This document shows positions 6,567 through 13,309 of a stretch of 15,168 nt of DNA, piece after piece. Both the position numbers and the translations under genes were made by a program. This DNA comes from Prevotella sp. UBA3837. Its GTDB lineage: Bacteria; Bacteroidota; Bacteroidia; Bacteroidales; Bacteroidaceae. How positions within the stretch are numbered: position 1 is the stretch's first letter; each line of letters opens with the position of its first letter. Under the pieces are notes generated by a model. That model had not been told where the DNA came from. It searched no databases and was given only the letters and a program-made list of their open reading frames with translations. Location of the stretch: positions 21,390 to 36,557 of the forward strand of contig DGHX01000083.1 of the NCBI GenBank assembly GCA_002392835.1, in the 5' to 3' direction.

Positions 6567-9362
6567 ATGAGTGATACCACAAGTATGAGAACATTTCTGA
6601 CAACCCTCTCGCTGCTGGCCCTGACGGCTGCTGCCACGGCGCAGAACCCCTTTGTGCAGACCTGCTACACCAGCGACCCGGCACCGATGGTGCACGACGG
6701 GACGATGTATGTTTACACCGGCCATGATGAGGACGGTGCCGACTTCTTCTGGATGCAGGAGTGGCGTGTCTATTCTTCGCAGGACATGGTGAACTGGCAG
6801 GACCACGGCTCGCCGCTGGCCATCGAGTCCTTCCGCTGGGCCGACGACCGCGCCTGGGCCTCGCAGTGCATAGAGCGCGGCGGCAAGTTCTACTGGTATG
6901 TCTGCACCCACTGCCGCCAGTCGGGGGGCATGGCCATCGGCGTGGCGGTGAGCGACACGCCCACCGGGCCCTTCCGCGACGCACTGGGCAAGCCCCTCTA
7001 TACCGACAAGAAGTGGGACCACATAGACCCCACCGTAATGATTGATGACGAAGGCCAGGCATGGCTCATGTGGGGCAACCCGCAGCTGTACTACTGCAAG
7101 CTGAACGACGACATGATTTCCATCGACGGCGAGGTGCAGCTCATGCCCATGACCGAGCAGGCCTTCGGCGGGCCCATGATGAGCCAGCGCGAACAGGGCA
7201 AGGAATACAAGGACAGCTATGTGGAGGGACCGTGGCTGATGAAAATGAGAAATGGAGGAAATGAGAAATTGAGAAATGCTCAGCGCTTCGCCTTGCTCTA
7301 TTCTGCGGGCGGCATTCCCGAGCACATCAGCTACAGCACGGCTCCCTCGCCGGCAGGGCCGTGGACCTACGCCGGGCAGGTGATGCCGCACAGCAACACC
7401 GGCTCGTTCACCAACCACTGCGGCGTGGCCGACTTCAAGGGCCACAGCTACTTCTTCTACCATACGGGCAAGTTGCCCGGCGGCGGAGGCTTCGGGCGCA
7501 GCGTGGCCGTAGAGGAGTTCCGCTACAACAGCGACGGCTCGCTGCCCACCATCCTGCCCACCGACGAGGGCGTGAAGCCCGTGGCCACGTTCAATCCCTA
7601 CCGCCGCGTGGAGGCCGAGACGATGGCCTTCTCGCGTGGTATCAAGACCGAGCAATGTGCAGCCCCGGGCCAGGGCAACGGCCTGCAGGTCTATGTCAGT
7701 GACGTCAACAACGGCGACTACATCAAGCTGCAGAATGTGGACTTCGGCCCGCTGCCGCCACGCACCTTCACAGCCCGTGTGGCCAGCGGCCTGCGGGGCG
7801 GAGCCATTGAGATACACGTCGACAGCCTGAACGGCCTGCAGCTGGGCCGGCTTGAAGTGCCTGCCACCGGCGGATGGCAGAACTGGCAGACCATCACCAT
7901 CGACCTCGACTATTCTCCCTCCACCTTCCACCCGTCACCCTCCACCGACCTTTACTTCGTCTTCAAGGGCCGCAAGGGCCCCAAGCTGTTCAACTTCGAC
8001 TGGTGGGAGATGCGCTCCTTAGAGCAGGTGAACATGCCGCTCTTCCAGACCAAGTACACCGCCGACCCGTCGCCGCTGGTGGTAGGCGACACATTATTCT
8101 TATATACCTCGCACGATGCCCACTTCGACGATATACCTGATCGCGACGAACGCAACTCGGCCGGCTTCTTCATGTACGACTGGCTGCTGTGGTCGACCAC
8201 CGACATGGTGAACTGGACGGAGCACGGCGCCGTGGCCTCGCTGCAGGACTTCAAGTGGCGCAGCCGCGACAACGGCGGGTGGGCCATTCAGACCGTAGAG
8301 CGCAACGGCAAGTACTACCTCTATGCCCCGCTGCACGGTCATGGCATCGGCGTGCTGGTCAGCGAATCGCCCTACGGCCCCTTCAAGGACCCACTCGGCG
8401 AGCCATTGGTGTGGCAGAAGGAACACTGGGACGACATCGACCCCACCGTATATACCGACCGCAACGGACAGGCCTACATGTATTGGGGCAACCCCAACAC
8501 CTACTGGTGCAAGCTGGGCGACGACATGATTTCGGTGAAGGGCGACATCCATAAGCTCGACTATAAGATAGAGCACTACCAGGAGGGGCCGTGGCTCTAC
8601 GAGCGTGGCGGCCACTGGTACCTGGCCTACGCCAGCACCTGCTGCCCCGAGGCGCTTGGCTACGCCATGAGCACCTCCCCCGAAGGGCCGTGGCAGTCGA
8701 AGGGCTACATCATGCGGCCCACGCCCCGCGACCGCGGCAACCACCCCGGCATCTGCGACTACAAGGGACACTCGTATGTCTTCGGCCAGAACTACGACCT
8801 GATGCACTTAGAGACCTTCGAGCACAGCGAGCGCCGCTCCGTCTCGGTCACTGAGATAGAGTACAACGCCGACGGTACCATCAAGGAGGTGCCCTATTGG
8901 ATGGACCAGCAGCCCGTGAAGCAGCTGCATTGGCTGAACCCCTACCGCCGCGTGGAGGCCGAGACCATGAACTGGGGCTATGGCTTGCGCTCGGCCAAGA
9001 TGGGCATACCCAACACCGGCGTGGTGAAGGACATGCCTGAGTCAACGGGCAAGCGCAACATGTACATCTACGACATCGACGACGGTGAGTACATCCGCCT
9101 GCGTGGTGTTGACTTCGGCCAGAAAGGTGCCCGCCGGTTCGATGTCACCGCTGCCGCCACGGGCAGCTGCATCGTCAGCCTGCGCCTTGATGCCCCTGAC
9201 GGTCCCGTCATAGGTACGCTCACCGTCAAGTCCACCGGCTCTGTCGACAAGTACAAGGCCTTCGGCACCAAAGTGCAGAATGCCATCGGTGTGCACGACC
9301 TCTACCTCTGCTTCAGCGGCGTAGAGGGCGACGTGCACCTCGACTGGTGGCAGTTCAAGTAA
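6567..9362 (+). CDS. Tandem GH43-CBM6-GH43-CBM6 secreted glycosidase (arabinofuranosidase/xylosidase type)
   Basis: The protein (931 residues) is a direct duplication: two five-bladed GH43 domains, each followed by a CBM6-like domain. GH43 enzymes remove arabinofuranosyl or xylosyl units by inversion. Repeat 1 covers about residues 27-335, with candidate base D37 (TSDPAP), pKa-modulating D154 (HIDPTV) and acid E220 (VEGPWL). Its CBM6 starts at NPYRRVEAETM (343-353) and ends near NFDWW. Repeat 2 covers about 488-775, with D500, D625 (DIDPTV) and E673 (QEGPWL). Its CBM6 starts at 791 with the same eleven residues and ends HLDWWQFK. Both halves therefore look catalytically competent. The annotated ATG gives an odd acidic start (MSDTTS); the ATG at 6585 gives a cleaner signal peptide (MRTFLTTLSLLALTAAATA) and may be the true start. 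Half 1 carries two short insertions absent from half 2. The subfamily is uncertain (GH43_29-like is a guess). The CE15 gene follows after 48 bases without a terminator. Confidence 0.9.
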   Translation: MSDTTSMRTFLTTLSLLALTAAATAQNPFVQTCYTSDPAPMVHDGTMYVYTGHDEDGADFFWMQEWRVYSSQDMVNWQDHGSPLAIESFRWADDRAWASQCIERGGKFYWYVCTHCRQSGGMAIGVAVSDTPTGPFRDALGKPLYTDKKWDHIDPTVMIDDEGQAWLMWGNPQLYYCKLNDDMISIDGEVQLMPMTEQAFGGPMMSQREQGKEYKDSYVEGPWLMKMRNGGNEKLRNAQRFALLYSAGGIPEHISYSTAPSPAGPWTYAGQVMPHSNTGSFTNHCGVADFKGHSYFFYHTGKLPGGGGFGRSVAVEEFRYNSDGSLPTILPTDEGVKPVATFNPYRRVEAETMAFSRGIKTEQCAAPGQGNGLQVYVSDVNNGDYIKLQNVDFGPLPPRTFTARVASGLRGGAIEIHVDSLNGLQLGRLEVPATGGWQNWQTITIDLDYSPSTFHPSPSTDLYFVFKGRKGPKLFNFDWWEMRSLEQVNMPLFQTKYTADPSPLVVGDTLFLYTSHDAHFDDIPDRDERNSAGFFMYDWLLWSTTDMVNWTEHGAVASLQDFKWRSRDNGGWAIQTVERNGKYYLYAPLHGHGIGVLVSESPYGPFKDPLGEPLVWQKEHWDDIDPTVYTDRNGQAYMYWGNPNTYWCKLGDDMISVKGDIHKLDYKIEHYQEGPWLYERGGHWYLAYASTCCPEALGYAMSTSPEGPWQSKGYIMRPTPRDRGNHPGICDYKGHSYVFGQNYDLMHLETFEHSERRSVSVTEIEYNADGTIKEVPYWMDQQPVKQLHWLNPYRRVEAETMNWGYGLRSAKMGIPNTGVVKDMPESTGKRNMYIYDIDDGEYIRLRGVDFGQKGARRFDVTAAATGSCIVSLRLDAPDGPVIGTLTVKSTGSVDKYKAFGTKVQNAIGVHDLYLCFSGVEGDVHLDWWQFK
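7240..7278 (+). repeat. Low-complexity A-rich insertion inside GH43 repeat 1
   Basis: This stretch consists of repeated AAATGAGAAAT-like words, far more A-rich than the G+C-rich gene around it. It encodes the MKMRNGGNEKLRNA segment (residues about 225-238) right after the catalytic EGPWL. The second GH43 copy goes straight from EGPWL to YERGGHWYLAYAS, so about ten residues are extra here. It stays in frame. I infer insertion or slippage of a short intergenic-type repeat. Confidence 0.6.
7596..7621 (+). repeat. 26-bp exact repeat at the start of each CBM6 domain (second copy 8940-8965)
   Basis: The bases coding for most of PYRRVEAETM are identical over 26 positions in both halves of the GH43 gene, 1344 bases apart. 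The rest of the two halves has diverged strongly. The match could be a remnant of the duplication kept by selection, or a product of local gene conversion. It could also be a site for recombination that deletes one GH43-CBM6 unit. Confidence 0.8.
7911..7949 (+). repeat. Low-complexity CCCTCCACC-type insertion inside CBM6 repeat 1
   Basis: This pyrimidine-rich stretch contains CCCTCCACC twice with related TTCCACCC between, and encodes YSPSTFHPSPSTD (residues about 449-461). In CBM6 repeat 2 the corresponding loop is short (VQNAIGVHDLYLCF), so roughly nine residues are extra. It stays in frame. It looks like a second short repeat inserted into a surface loop. Confidence 0.55.
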
Positions 9363-9410
9363 TGCAAGCCAATCGTTTTTCAGTCATCATTTAATTCGTT
9401 ATTCACCGGC

Positions 9411-10544
9411 ATGAAAAGAGAATTAGTTTTACCACTATTGCTTGCGCTGTTGGCCACATTGCCGTGCAGCGCTCAGCCGCGTGTCTACGACCAGGAGCAT
9501 ACTGGGCGCCAGCATGCGCTGACCACCTTTGCCGCCGCTGCCGACCTGCCGGTGGTGCGCGAGTTGCCCAACGCCCTTGAGGGTGTGAACACGTTCAGCG
9601 ACTGGGCACGCCGCCGTGCCGAGATTGGCTCGCTCATCCAGCACTACGGTATTGGCACCAAGCCCGCCGTGGAGCCCTCGCAGGTGCAGGCCCGCATGGA
9701 GGGCGACACCATGCTTGTGGTCGACGTCACCGTGGGCACTGAGACGCTCACGCTGCGCTCACGCATCTACTATCCCTCGGTAGGCCGTCCGCCCTACGCC
9801 CTGATGATGGGCACCGACATGATTTCGCTGCCCCGCGAGCTGTTCGAGGGGCGCCCCGTGGCCATGATGACCTTCCACTCGGCCCAGGTGAACGACTATA
9901 AGCAGTGGGGACCTCACCACGACCGCGGCGAGCACCACTTCGACCGCCTCTACCCTGAGCTGCGCGACAACGGCGCCTACAGCGAGTGGGCGTGGGGCGT
10001 CAGCCGTCTCATCGATGGTCTGCAGCAGCTGGGGCCAGACGTGACGAAGATTGACACCCGCCGCATCGGCATCACCGGCTGTTCATACGCCGGAAAGATG
10101 GCCCTCTACAGCGGAGCCTTCGACGAGCGCATCGCCCTCACCATCGCTCAGGAGCCGGGTGGGGGAGGGGCCGCCGCCTGGCGCGTGTCGCACCTGCAGG
10201 ACGATGTGGAGAACATCGACAAGACCGACTATCACTGGTTCCTCGAGAGCCAGCGCACCAATTTCGGTGGCGACAATGTCTACCGCCTGCCCTACGACCA
10301 GCATGAGCTGTGCGCTATGGTCTGCCCGCGCGCCCTGCTGCTCTTAGGCAATCCCGATTTCAAGTGGCTGGCCGACGACGCCATGCGCGCTTCAGCCGCC
10401 GAGGCCGCCCGGGTGTGGCAGCGCTTCGGTATTGCCGAGCGCTTCGGCTGCGACATCATCGGCGGTCACGGACACTGTCAGCTGCCGCTGAGCCAGTATG
10501 CCGTGACGCAGTCGTTCATCGACCGCTTCCTGCTTTATGAATAG
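9411..10544 (+). CDS. CE15 glucuronoyl esterase (4-O-methyl-glucuronoyl methylesterase type)
   Basis: CE15 enzymes split the ester between 4-O-methylglucuronate side chains of xylan and lignin alcohols. The 377-residue alpha/beta-hydrolase has a signal peptide (core LVLPLLLALLATLP, likely cut after CSA before Q22). The nucleophile elbow is GCSYAGK with S225. The acid is probably E248 in AQEPGGGGAAAWR, and the base H355 in GGHGHCQ. The 23-residue Ser-to-Glu spacing matches the fungal enzymes. C224 and C356, next to nucleophile and base, could form the family's disulfide. The residue after the nucleophile is Tyr226, where the family normally has Arg (GCSR). W257 and the EPGGGG loop follow the family pattern. 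The gene starts 48 bases after the GH43 gene and ends 24 before the CE1 ATG, so it is probably cotranscribed. Periplasmic or extracellular action is inferred from the signal peptide. Activity on true glucuronoyl esters is inferred from the family. Confidence 0.87.
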   Translation: MKRELVLPLLLALLATLPCSAQPRVYDQEHTGRQHALTTFAAAADLPVVRELPNALEGVNTFSDWARRRAEIGSLIQHYGIGTKPAVEPSQVQARMEGDTMLVVDVTVGTETLTLRSRIYYPSVGRPPYALMMGTDMISLPRELFEGRPVAMMTFHSAQVNDYKQWGPHHDRGEHHFDRLYPELRDNGAYSEWAWGVSRLIDGLQQLGPDVTKIDTRRIGITGCSYAGKMALYSGAFDERIALTIAQEPGGGGAAAWRVSHLQDDVENIDKTDYHWFLESQRTNFGGDNVYRLPYDQHELCAMVCPRALLLLGNPDFKWLADDAMRASAAEAARVWQRFGIAERFGCDIIGGHGHCQLPLSQYAVTQSFIDRFLLYE

Positions 10545-10568
10545 TTTTACCGTTAATCATTGACAGCC

Positions 10569-12458
10569 ATGAAGAAGATCCTTATGTTCCTTGCAGTGAG
10601 CGCCATGGCCCTCACCGCAGCAGGCCAGCCGCAGCCCCATGCTGACGGCACGGTCACCTTCACCTATCAGAACGACTCGGCCCGCAGCGTGCAGGTCGAC
10701 GTGCAGTTTGCTGGTCGCCACGACATGCAGCGCGGGGCCGACGGCAAGTGGACGGTCACCCTGGGGCCCGCCGCTCCCGACATGTACCCCTACTGCTTCA
10801 TCGTTGACGGCATCAGCGTCATGGACCCCGAAAATCCGCAGTATTTCCCCAACGAGGGGTTTAAGAACAGCCTGCTGGAGATGCCCGGCGACGGCACGCT
10901 GCCCCACGACATCCGGCAGGTGCCCCATGGCCGCATGGAGTATGTGCACTACTATTCCAAGACCCTTGGCTGCACCAACCATGCCGTCGTCTATCTGCCG
11001 CCCGGCTACCTCTTTGACCAGCAGAAGAAGTACCCCGTGTTCTACCTCATCAGCGGAACCACCGACACCGAGGAGGTGTACTACAAGGTGGGGCGCGTGA
11101 ACTACATCCTCGACAACCTGCTGGCCGAGAAGCAGGCCCGCGAGATGATTGTCGTGCTGCCATACGGCAATCCCGCCCGCCTCTCCGCCGGTTCCGCCTC
11201 GGCGGCCGCTCAGCCGCAGACCCGCTTCGGCGGCGACCCCTTCAGCCTGGACCTCATCAACGACCTCATGCCCTGCATTGAGTCGCGCTACCGTACCATC
11301 AACAATGCCGACCACCGGGCCATCGGCGGTTTCTCGCGCGGCGGCAACCAGGCCCTCTACAACGGTCTGACCCATCTCGACAAGTTCAGCTACCTGTGCA
11401 GCTACAGCTCGTTCACCTCGACCGACATTCCGCAGGTCTACGACCATGCCGCCGAGACGAACAAGAAGATTCACCTCTTCTGGCTCGGCGTCGGCACCGA
11501 CGACTTCCTCTACGGCAACGCCCGCGACTACATGGAGTTCCTCGACACGAAAGGCATTCACAGCGTGAAGGAGTTCACCACCGACAAGTTCGGCCACACC
11601 TGGATGAACGCCCGCTACTTCCTGTGGAAGACGCTGCCGCTGCTTTTCAACAAGAAGGCCGCTGAGGCCGCCATGAAGGAGGCCCAGCCCGCTCCCGCCG
11701 CCACCGGCCAGGAGCCGCAGTTCACCCCCGGCGTCATGGCCCGCATGTTCCCACGGCCCATCGTCTCGCCGGAGTACGCCGAACAGAGCGTCACCTTCCG
11801 CTTCAAGGCTCCCCAGGCCCGCAGCGTGGCACTCATCAGCGAGATTCTCAGCGAGCCGGTAGCCATGCAGCGCGACAGTGACGGCGTGTGGAGTACCACG
11901 CTCACCGACGGGCTGTACGAGCGCTTCAAGTACTGCTTCCGCGTCGATGGCACCCCCGTTGCCGACCCCTCGAACATGTACCTCTCGCCCGATGAGGGCT
12001 TCAAGTGGAGCATTGCCGACAACCCTGCCTCGTTGTTCAACTTCGCCTCTCAGGGTGACATACCCCATGGCACCACCAGCTATGACCTGGAGCGGCGTGA
12101 GGCCTGGTACATCTCGCCCATGCCGCAGCAGCGCATGGTCATCCCCCGCTTCGTTCAGCTGCTGCCGCCCACCGGCGAGACCATGGAGAGCTGGTTCAAG
12201 GTGGGCGGTGCCGACGCCATCGCCGACCGCATGCTGGCCGACGGCAAGACGAAGCCCTGCATCATCACCACCAGCTCGCTCGACTTCATGCAGCAGGGTG
12301 GCATGCCGCAGATGCCCGGTTTCGCCCCGAAGGTAATCCGTGGCGACGACTATCCCATGTGGACGCAGCGTCGCCGTGCCCTTATCAAGCTGCTCATAGA
12401 CCTGGGCCGCGAACCCGACCCGGAGTTCCCACGCTTCGGCGGTGGGGGCGGCTTCTGA
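10569..12458 (+). CDS. CE1-family secreted esterase with a collapsed second half (feruloyl/acetyl-xylan esterase-like)
   Basis: The product probably removes feruloyl or acetyl groups from xylan. The ATG at 10569 gives the signal peptide MKKILMFLAVSAMALTAAG; a TTG nine bases upstream is in frame but unlikely. The 629 residues comprise an N-terminal E-set domain (about 22-115), then a CE1 domain (about 122-362) with nucleophile S256 (GGFSRGG), acid D311 or D312 (GVGTDDF) and base H343 (FGHTW). A second E-set follows (about 405-490, VDGTPVADPSN repeating the VDGISVMDPEN pattern of the first). Last comes a short esterase remnant (about 500-615). The remnant keeps the equivalents of the first core strands (ESWFKVGGADAIADRMLADG against EVYYKVGRVNYILDNLLAEK) and of the final helix, but has no nucleophile motif and no catalytic His. 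The tail ends in GGGGGF. A 24-base gap follows CE15. Feruloyl versus acetyl specificity cannot be decided from sequence. Confidence 0.85.
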   Translation: MKKILMFLAVSAMALTAAGQPQPHADGTVTFTYQNDSARSVQVDVQFAGRHDMQRGADGKWTVTLGPAAPDMYPYCFIVDGISVMDPENPQYFPNEGFKNSLLEMPGDGTLPHDIRQVPHGRMEYVHYYSKTLGCTNHAVVYLPPGYLFDQQKKYPVFYLISGTTDTEEVYYKVGRVNYILDNLLAEKQAREMIVVLPYGNPARLSAGSASAAAQPQTRFGGDPFSLDLINDLMPCIESRYRTINNADHRAIGGFSRGGNQALYNGLTHLDKFSYLCSYSSFTSTDIPQVYDHAAETNKKIHLFWLGVGTDDFLYGNARDYMEFLDTKGIHSVKEFTTDKFGHTWMNARYFLWKTLPLLFNKKAAEAAMKEAQPAPAATGQEPQFTPGVMARMFPRPIVSPEYAEQSVTFRFKAPQARSVALISEILSEPVAMQRDSDGVWSTTLTDGLYERFKYCFRVDGTPVADPSNMYLSPDEGFKWSIADNPASLFNFASQGDIPHGTTSYDLERREAWYISPMPQQRMVIPRFVQLLPPTGETMESWFKVGGADAIADRMLADGKTKPCIITTSSLDFMQQGGMPQMPGFAPKVIRGDDYPMWTQRRRALIKLLIDLGREPDPEFPRFGGGGGF

Positions 12459-12475
12459 GCGGCCTGCCTCTTGCG

Positions 12476-12509
12476 AAAACAGGGAGCCTCATTAGCTGGG
12501 GCTCCCTGT
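12476..12509 (-). terminator. Terminator between the CE1 gene and the convergent small gene
   Basis: A perfect 10-bp stem, ACAGGGAGCC (12479-12488) with GGCTCCCTGT (12500-12509), encloses an 11-base loop. On the minus strand the stem ends in T and is followed by TTT (12478-12476) and CG, giving a short U tract, so it best fits the small minus-strand gene ending at 12552. On the plus strand no T run follows, though the hairpin lies just after the CE1 stop and may act on both transcripts. Confidence 0.65.
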
Positions 12510-12551
12510 GGTGTCCTCCTGTCGGAGGCATATAGTGGAATTTATGGACTC

Positions 12552-13124
12552 CTATCTGCGTCCTCCGCGCTTGCCGCGCTTGCCGTGCTTGTTGCCGGTG
12601 TGGTGAGCAGCGGGGTGCTGGGCGGTGATGCGCCAGGTGGCCTTGCTGCTGACACCTGCCGGGCGGTGGCCTGCGTTCCAGTCGGCGTAGAAGCGAGCGT
12701 CGCGCCGGTTGTTGCCGCCACGGTAGTCGGCGAAGCCCGTGGGGTGGCCCCTGTAGTAGTGGTGCCTGTTGCCGTAGACGGTGTAGACGTTGAAGGCCCA
12801 TGCACCATCCCTCCAGCTGACGGGGGCGTAGAAGTGGTTCAGTCGCACATAGCGCTCATACTGCCGTGGGCTGAGCACATACTTCAGGTCGCTGTTGCGG
12901 CGGTCCCACCAGCGGCCCCGCACGTCGCCGCGGCTGTCGATGCTGAGCAGATAGTCGAGGTTGATTTCGTAGACGGCATTGTACTGCGCGTCGCTCAGGT
13001 TCAGTTCGTAAGCCATCTTGTCGCTCAGGAAACGAGCCTCGTTCCTTGCCACGTTGTAGCTCATAGCGTTGGCCGTGACGGTCATGACCATCATCATTGC
13101 CAGGGTCATCATCATCTTCTTCAT
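12552..13124 (-). CDS. Small secreted basic protein of unknown function
   Basis: I do not recognise this 190-residue protein. A clear signal peptide (MKKMMMTLAMMMVMTVTANA, likely cut after A20) predicts export. Residues 28-62 (EARFLSDKMAYELNLSDAQ onward) look helical and recall the helix pattern of periplasmic Spy/CpxP-like proteins, but no LTxxQ motif is present. The middle is rich in Tyr, Trp, Arg and His (RGRWWDRRNSDLKYVLSPRQY, and HHYYRGH). The last 20 residues are strongly basic (HTGNKHGKRGKRGGRR), which could bind nucleic acid, anionic polymer or envelope. It opposes the CE1 and GH3 genes, interrupting the plus-strand gene run. It has a strong Shine-Dalgarno site 8 bases before its ATG, unlike every other gene here. 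No -7 box is recognised upstream. The overlapping plus-strand frame (12471-13157) is judged a shadow, because this strand shows the signal peptide and ribosome site. Confidence 0.75.
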   Translation of the reverse strand: MKKMMMTLAMMMVMTVTANAMSYNVARNEARFLSDKMAYELNLSDAQYNAVYEINLDYLLSIDSRGDVRGRWWDRRNSDLKYVLSPRQYERYVRLNHFYAPVSWRDGAWAFNVYTVYGNRHHYYRGHPTGFADYRGGNNRRDARFYADWNAGHRPAGVSSKATWRITAQHPAAHHTGNKHGKRGKRGGRR

Positions 13125-13132
13125 AGTTTTGT

Positions 13133-13138
13133 CCTCCT
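13133..13138 (-). promoter_or_regulatory. Strong Shine-Dalgarno site of the small secreted protein gene
   Basis: On the minus strand this reads AGGAGG, 8 bases before the ATG at 13124. It fixes the start codon. The other genes in the window have only A-rich or weak purine leaders, as is usual in Bacteroidota. Confidence 0.75.
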
Positions 13139-13216
13139 GTTTTTGTTTTATTTGTGATACATGTTGTTTGCTGTTCTCACCTATATGACGAATCAGGGTG
13201 GGGCTGGGAGGCGGGA

Positions 13217-13247
13217 TTTTCCCTAAAACAGCATAGTGTTTTCCCTA
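13217..13247. repeat. Direct repeat TTTTCCCTA, two copies 22 bases apart
   Basis: TTTTCCCTA occurs at 13217-13225 and 13239-13247 in the divergent gap between the small minus-strand gene and the GH3 gene. The start-to-start distance of 22 bases is about two helical turns, as expected for two half-sites on one DNA face. It lies about 60-95 bases upstream of the GH3 -7-like box. Role as a regulator site is inference; the A+T-rich setting makes chance repeats possible. Confidence 0.35.
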
Positions 13248-13309
13248 TTTATTATACAAATGGAATAATAAATGAAACATCCGGTGCTGTTGGTTTGAAG
13301 GATAATTAG

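Noticed and set aside
10560..10568. TTG codon as an upstream start for the CE1 gene
   Set aside because: The ATG at 10569 directly precedes a standard signal peptide (MKKILMFLAV), and the TTG would add only three residues before it.
10557..12068. 503-codon open frame on the minus strand opposite the CE1 gene
   Set aside because: It is another codon-bias shadow. The plus strand carries a signal peptide, a catalytic triad and E-set repeats.
12471..13157. 228-codon plus-strand open frame over the small secreted protein gene
   Set aside because: The minus-strand frame has a signal peptide, a Shine-Dalgarno site at the right distance and a terminator. The plus frame is Val/Ala-rich with no start signal.
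13225..13265. A TATAAT-like word on the minus strand as promoter for the small secreted protein gene
   Set aside because: Bacteroidota primary promoters use TAnnTTTG rather than the E. coli -10 box. The word lies in very A+T-rich DNA and no matching -35 element was seen.
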